Assembly (NCBI RefSeq): GCF_002585305.1
Contig: NZ_NUNF01000046.1
Span: forward strand, 28,226 to 81,111
Reading direction: 5' to 3'
Length of the DNA: 52,886 bases
DNA from: Bacillus sp. AFS037270
GTDB lineage: Bacteria; Bacillota; Bacilli; Bacillales_B; DSM-18226
Positions within the stretch are counted from its first letter, which is position 1; every line of letters starts with the position of its first letter. The translations under genes were made by a program, and so were the position numbers. Shown here piece by piece: positions 50,515 through 52,886 of this stretch. The notes under the pieces are model-generated. The model did no database searches and was not told where the DNA came from. It saw nothing but the letters and a program-made list of their open reading frames with translations.

Positions 50515-52808
50515 TGGCTATTTTAGAAGATAAATTAACGAAACAGGGTGTGGCAGAGCAGGTTTCTACTTTTGAATCAGGTAATGAAATGGCAGCCACT
50601 GCGGCAGCACAAATTAATTATCATATCATGGGATATTTCCCAATCACACCTTCAACTGAGGTTGCCCAATTTTTAGATCAAATGAAAACGCGTGGGCAGC
50701 ATGACATAAAACTGATTCCAGCGGATGGTGAGCATGGTTCAGCAGGTATTTGCTATGGAGCAGCCGCGACGGGTGCCCGTGTCATTAATGCAACTAGTGC
50801 GAATGGTTTCCTATACATGCTTGAACAAATGCCTGTCCAATCAGGCACCCGCTACCCTATGGTGATGAACCTTGTTACTCGAGCTGTCAGCGGTCCGTTA
50901 GATATCCGTGGTGATCACTCAGACCTTTATTATGCATTGAATACCGGATGGGTTATTTTAACTGCTAAAACACCTCAAGCTGTTTATGATATGAATATTA
51001 TGGCGCTGAAAATTGCTGAACACTCAAAAGTCCGTTTACCAGTTATTGTGGCCTATGATGGCTTCTTCACATCTCACCAAAAGCGCAGGGTGGAATACTT
51101 TAAGGATCGAAATGTTGTCCAACAATTTGTTGGTGAGTGTCCAACTGATTATAACTTCGTAAGAGATTTGAGCAAGCCTGTTACAATCGGTGCACATATG
51201 AGCGGTGACGATTTTATTAATAACCACTACCAACAATCGGAAGCCATATACAATGCGGGTGAAGTATTTAAAGAGGTGGCAGCTGACTATGCGAAACTTT
51301 CTGGCAGAGAATATCAGGTGCTCGATTTATATAAAATGGAAGATGCAGAAGTTGCACTTTTCCTATTAAATTCTGCTGCTGAATCGTCCAAAGATGTGGT
51401 TGATCAGCTTCGGCAAAAAGGGATTAAAGCGGGGGTGATAAGCCCAAATATCATTCGTCCATTCCCGGCAAAAGAAATTCGTGAGGCCCTTAAGAATGTT
51501 AAAGCCCTATTAGTTGGCGAGCGTGCGGATTCATATGGTGCAAACGGACCTAATCTTACACATGAAGTAAAATCAGCTCTTCAAGATGACAAAGAAAACA
51601 AAACGATTGTGTTAAGCCGAGTATTTGGTCTTGGCGGGAAGGATTTCTATGCAGAAGATGCTAAAGATTTCTTTAGTATGGCAATCGATGCGATGGAAAG
51701 GGGCTATGCGGAAAAGCCATTTGATTACTATGGCCATGTTCCAGGAATCCCTGGAAACATCCTTAAGCCAGTTATTTTACCGCAGCATGGTGATGTGTAC
51801 AAAACAGGTTTAATTGATGTGAAAATGGATGAAGAAACCAATAAATTAAAGGTCAAAATTCCTCCACTCCGTGCTCTTACCGGTAAGCCAAAACGAATTG
51901 CTTCTGGACATGGTGCATGTCCGGGATGCGGTATTTTTGCAGGCCTTGAGTTATTCTTTAAGGGGATTGAGGGAGATATTGTTACTTTATTCCAAACAGG
52001 CTGTGCGTATGTAACCACGACTGGTTATTCAAGTACTTCACATAAACAAACGATGATTCATAATTTATTCCAAAACGGTGCAGCTAGCCTTTCTGGGACA
52101 GTTGAAGCCTTTATGGAATTAAAACGCCGAGGCGAAATTAAGGTGTCGGATGATGCTACTTTTGTTATGATTACTGGTGACGGCGGTATGGACATTGGAA
52201 TGGGTTCAGCAATAGGAACGGCTCTTCGCGGACATAAACTGATCATGCTTGAGTATGATAATGAAGGTTATATGAATACAGGATCACAAATGTCATACTC
52301 CACACCAATCGGACACATGACAAGCACTTCTGGTGTTGGGAAAGTACAGCGAGGAAAAGCGTTCCACCATAAAGATACAGCTCAAATTATGGCTGCAACG
52401 AATATTCCGTATGTATTTACTGGTTCTGAGGCATTCCCGCAGGATTTAGTGAAAAAAGGTGCAAAAGCACAATGGTATGCACAAAATGTCGGTACAGTGT
52501 ACGGGAAACTTCTCATCGCATGTCCATTAAATTGGAAATCTGATGATCGATATGGTACTAAAATCGTTGAGGAGGCTGTTAATTCCTGCTTCTTCCCTCT
52601 CTATGAGATTGAGCAAGGCGTTACAACGATTACGTATAATCCAGAAGAAAAGAACAAACGGGTTCCACTATCTGATTGGTTAAAATATATGGGAAAAGCA
52701 AAACATCTATTAAAAGATGAAAATAAATCTATTTTAGAAGAATTTGAAGCAGAAGTTGAAAAGAGATGGCAGCGTCTAATAGCAAAGCACGAAAACCCAC
52801 TTCTATAA
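50514..52808 (+). CDS. 2-oxoacid:ferredoxin oxidoreductase, fused alpha/beta subunit
   Basis: A 764-residue fusion of the alpha (pyrimidine-binding, 1-430) and beta (thiamine diphosphate-binding, about 450-764) parts of a 2-oxoacid:ferredoxin oxidoreductase, which converts a 2-oxoacid and CoA to acyl-CoA, CO2 and reduced ferredoxin. MGYFPITPSTEVA near residue 38 is the YPITP motif. CPGCGIF near 470 supplies two of the beta-subunit cysteines, and GDGGMDIGMGSAIGTALRGH (core GDGGMDIGMG) near 545 binds thiamine diphosphate. The fusion with the beta subunit is unusual compared with separate PorA/PorB or KorA/KorB chains. Pyruvate is the likely substrate, but 2-oxoglutarate or a branched 2-oxoacid cannot be excluded. 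Confidence 0.85.
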   Translation: MAILEDKLTKQGVAEQVSTFESGNEMAATAAAQINYHIMGYFPITPSTEVAQFLDQMKTRGQHDIKLIPADGEHGSAGICYGAAATGARVINATSANGFLYMLEQMPVQSGTRYPMVMNLVTRAVSGPLDIRGDHSDLYYALNTGWVILTAKTPQAVYDMNIMALKIAEHSKVRLPVIVAYDGFFTSHQKRRVEYFKDRNVVQQFVGECPTDYNFVRDLSKPVTIGAHMSGDDFINNHYQQSEAIYNAGEVFKEVAADYAKLSGREYQVLDLYKMEDAEVALFLLNSAAESSKDVVDQLRQKGIKAGVISPNIIRPFPAKEIREALKNVKALLVGERADSYGANGPNLTHEVKSALQDDKENKTIVLSRVFGLGGKDFYAEDAKDFFSMAIDAMERGYAEKPFDYYGHVPGIPGNILKPVILPQHGDVYKTGLIDVKMDEETNKLKVKIPPLRALTGKPKRIASGHGACPGCGIFAGLELFFKGIEGDIVTLFQTGCAYVTTTGYSSTSHKQTMIHNLFQNGAASLSGTVEAFMELKRRGEIKVSDDATFVMITGDGGMDIGMGSAIGTALRGHKLIMLEYDNEGYMNTGSQMSYSTPIGHMTSTSGVGKVQRGKAFHHKDTAQIMAATNIPYVFTGSEAFPQDLVKKGAKAQWYAQNVGTVYGKLLIACPLNWKSDDRYGTKIVEEAVNSCFFPLYEIEQGVTTITYNPEEKNKRVPLSDWLKYMGKAKHLLKDENKSILEEFEAEVEKRWQRLIAKHENPLL

Positions 52809-52829
52809 ACTGATGTCGAATTTAACGAG

Positions 52830-52866
52830 GAACGCAAAGCAGCAAAGTGCTTTGCGTTCTTTTCTT
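52830..52866 (+). terminator. Terminator after the 2-oxoacid oxidoreductase
   Basis: GAACGCAAAGCA and TGCTTTGCGTTC form a perfect 12-bp stem with a 6-nt loop, followed by TTTTCTT. Confidence 0.93.
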
Positions 52867-52886
52867 ATGAGATAAGAAAGTATAAA

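Noticed and set aside
52814..52820. TGTCGAA after the last gene as a Spo0A box
   Set aside because: It lies between a stop codon and a terminator, so it is probably chance, and shows how often this 7-mer can occur.
1..52886. tRNA, rRNA, CRISPR array or insertion sequence
   Set aside because: I found no cloverleaf, no rRNA-like conserved block, no regularly spaced repeat array and no transposase frame.

Overview
The window is chromosomal DNA from an endospore-forming Bacillaceae bacterium, probably close to Neobacillus, Priestia or a related Bacillus group. The evidence is the AT-rich composition, strong AAGGAGG-type ribosome sites with frequent TTG starts, and spore or Bacillaceae-specific genes (alpha/beta SASP, two YjcZ-type peptides, a DUF3905-type protein, SigI/RsgI, DesK/DesR, an IDEAL-domain protein, and class IV polyhydroxyalkanoate (PHA) genes). 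I see no rRNA or tRNA gene, CRISPR array, prophage or complete insertion sequence.

Layout. 1-5 kb: a rhamnose-type group (rhaM, sugar MFS transporter with a cre-like site, AraC regulator), an aldo/keto reductase and an arginase-fold protein. 5-7.4 kb: a CNNM/CBS transporter-like protein with an elaborate palindromic leader, and an alpha/beta hydrolase. 7.9-14 kb: PHA module 1, a six-gene run of acyl-CoA ligase, SDR, short PhaR-like protein, phasin-like protein, PhaR and PhaC, facing a convergent hydrolase. 14-21 kb: the DesK/DesR membrane-fluidity system, a YugF-like hydrolase, an ABC exporter bracketed by a short repeat, an IDEAL protein, a histidine phosphatase and a nucleotidyltransferase. 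21-30 kb: an aminotransferase, an SRPBCC protein, a secreted cadherin-like protein, PEP carboxylase and bifunctional AdhE. 30.3-34.7 kb: PHA module 2 (phasin-like, PhaR, PhaC, convergent hydrolase) followed by the divergent phaQ-phaP pair. 35-46 kb: a CwlO-like endopeptidase, UppP, a GDPD enzyme, YjcZ peptides, a YkvA protein, an FtsH paralog, RF3, a membrane protein and sigI-rsgI. 46-53 kb: spore genes, two unrecorded-size small genes, a B12-binding radical SAM enzyme and a two-gene 2-oxoacid:ferredoxin oxidoreductase.

The main signal is that a whole PHA-synthase module (phasin-like, PhaR, PhaC and a convergent alpha/beta hydrolase) occurs twice about 20 kb apart. All four gene pairs are clearly paralogous. 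The catalytic residues fall at the same or nearly the same positions, and an identical 8-mer lies 53-54 bp upstream of both hydrolase starts. Module 1 has gained an acyl-CoA ligase, an SDR and an extra short PhaR-like protein. Module 2 keeps the regulator PhaQ and the phasin PhaP. Neither has the usual phaB or phaA. This suggests two separately supplied or separately regulated class IV synthases, each with its own granule protein and possibly its own depolymerase or thioesterase.

PPC, AdhE and the ferredoxin-linked 2-oxoacid oxidoreductase add carbon and redox outlets (oxaloacetate, ethanol, reduced ferredoxin) that would fit a facultative lifestyle in which PHA acts as a carbon and electron sink. 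All functions are assigned by reading motifs; no database search was run.
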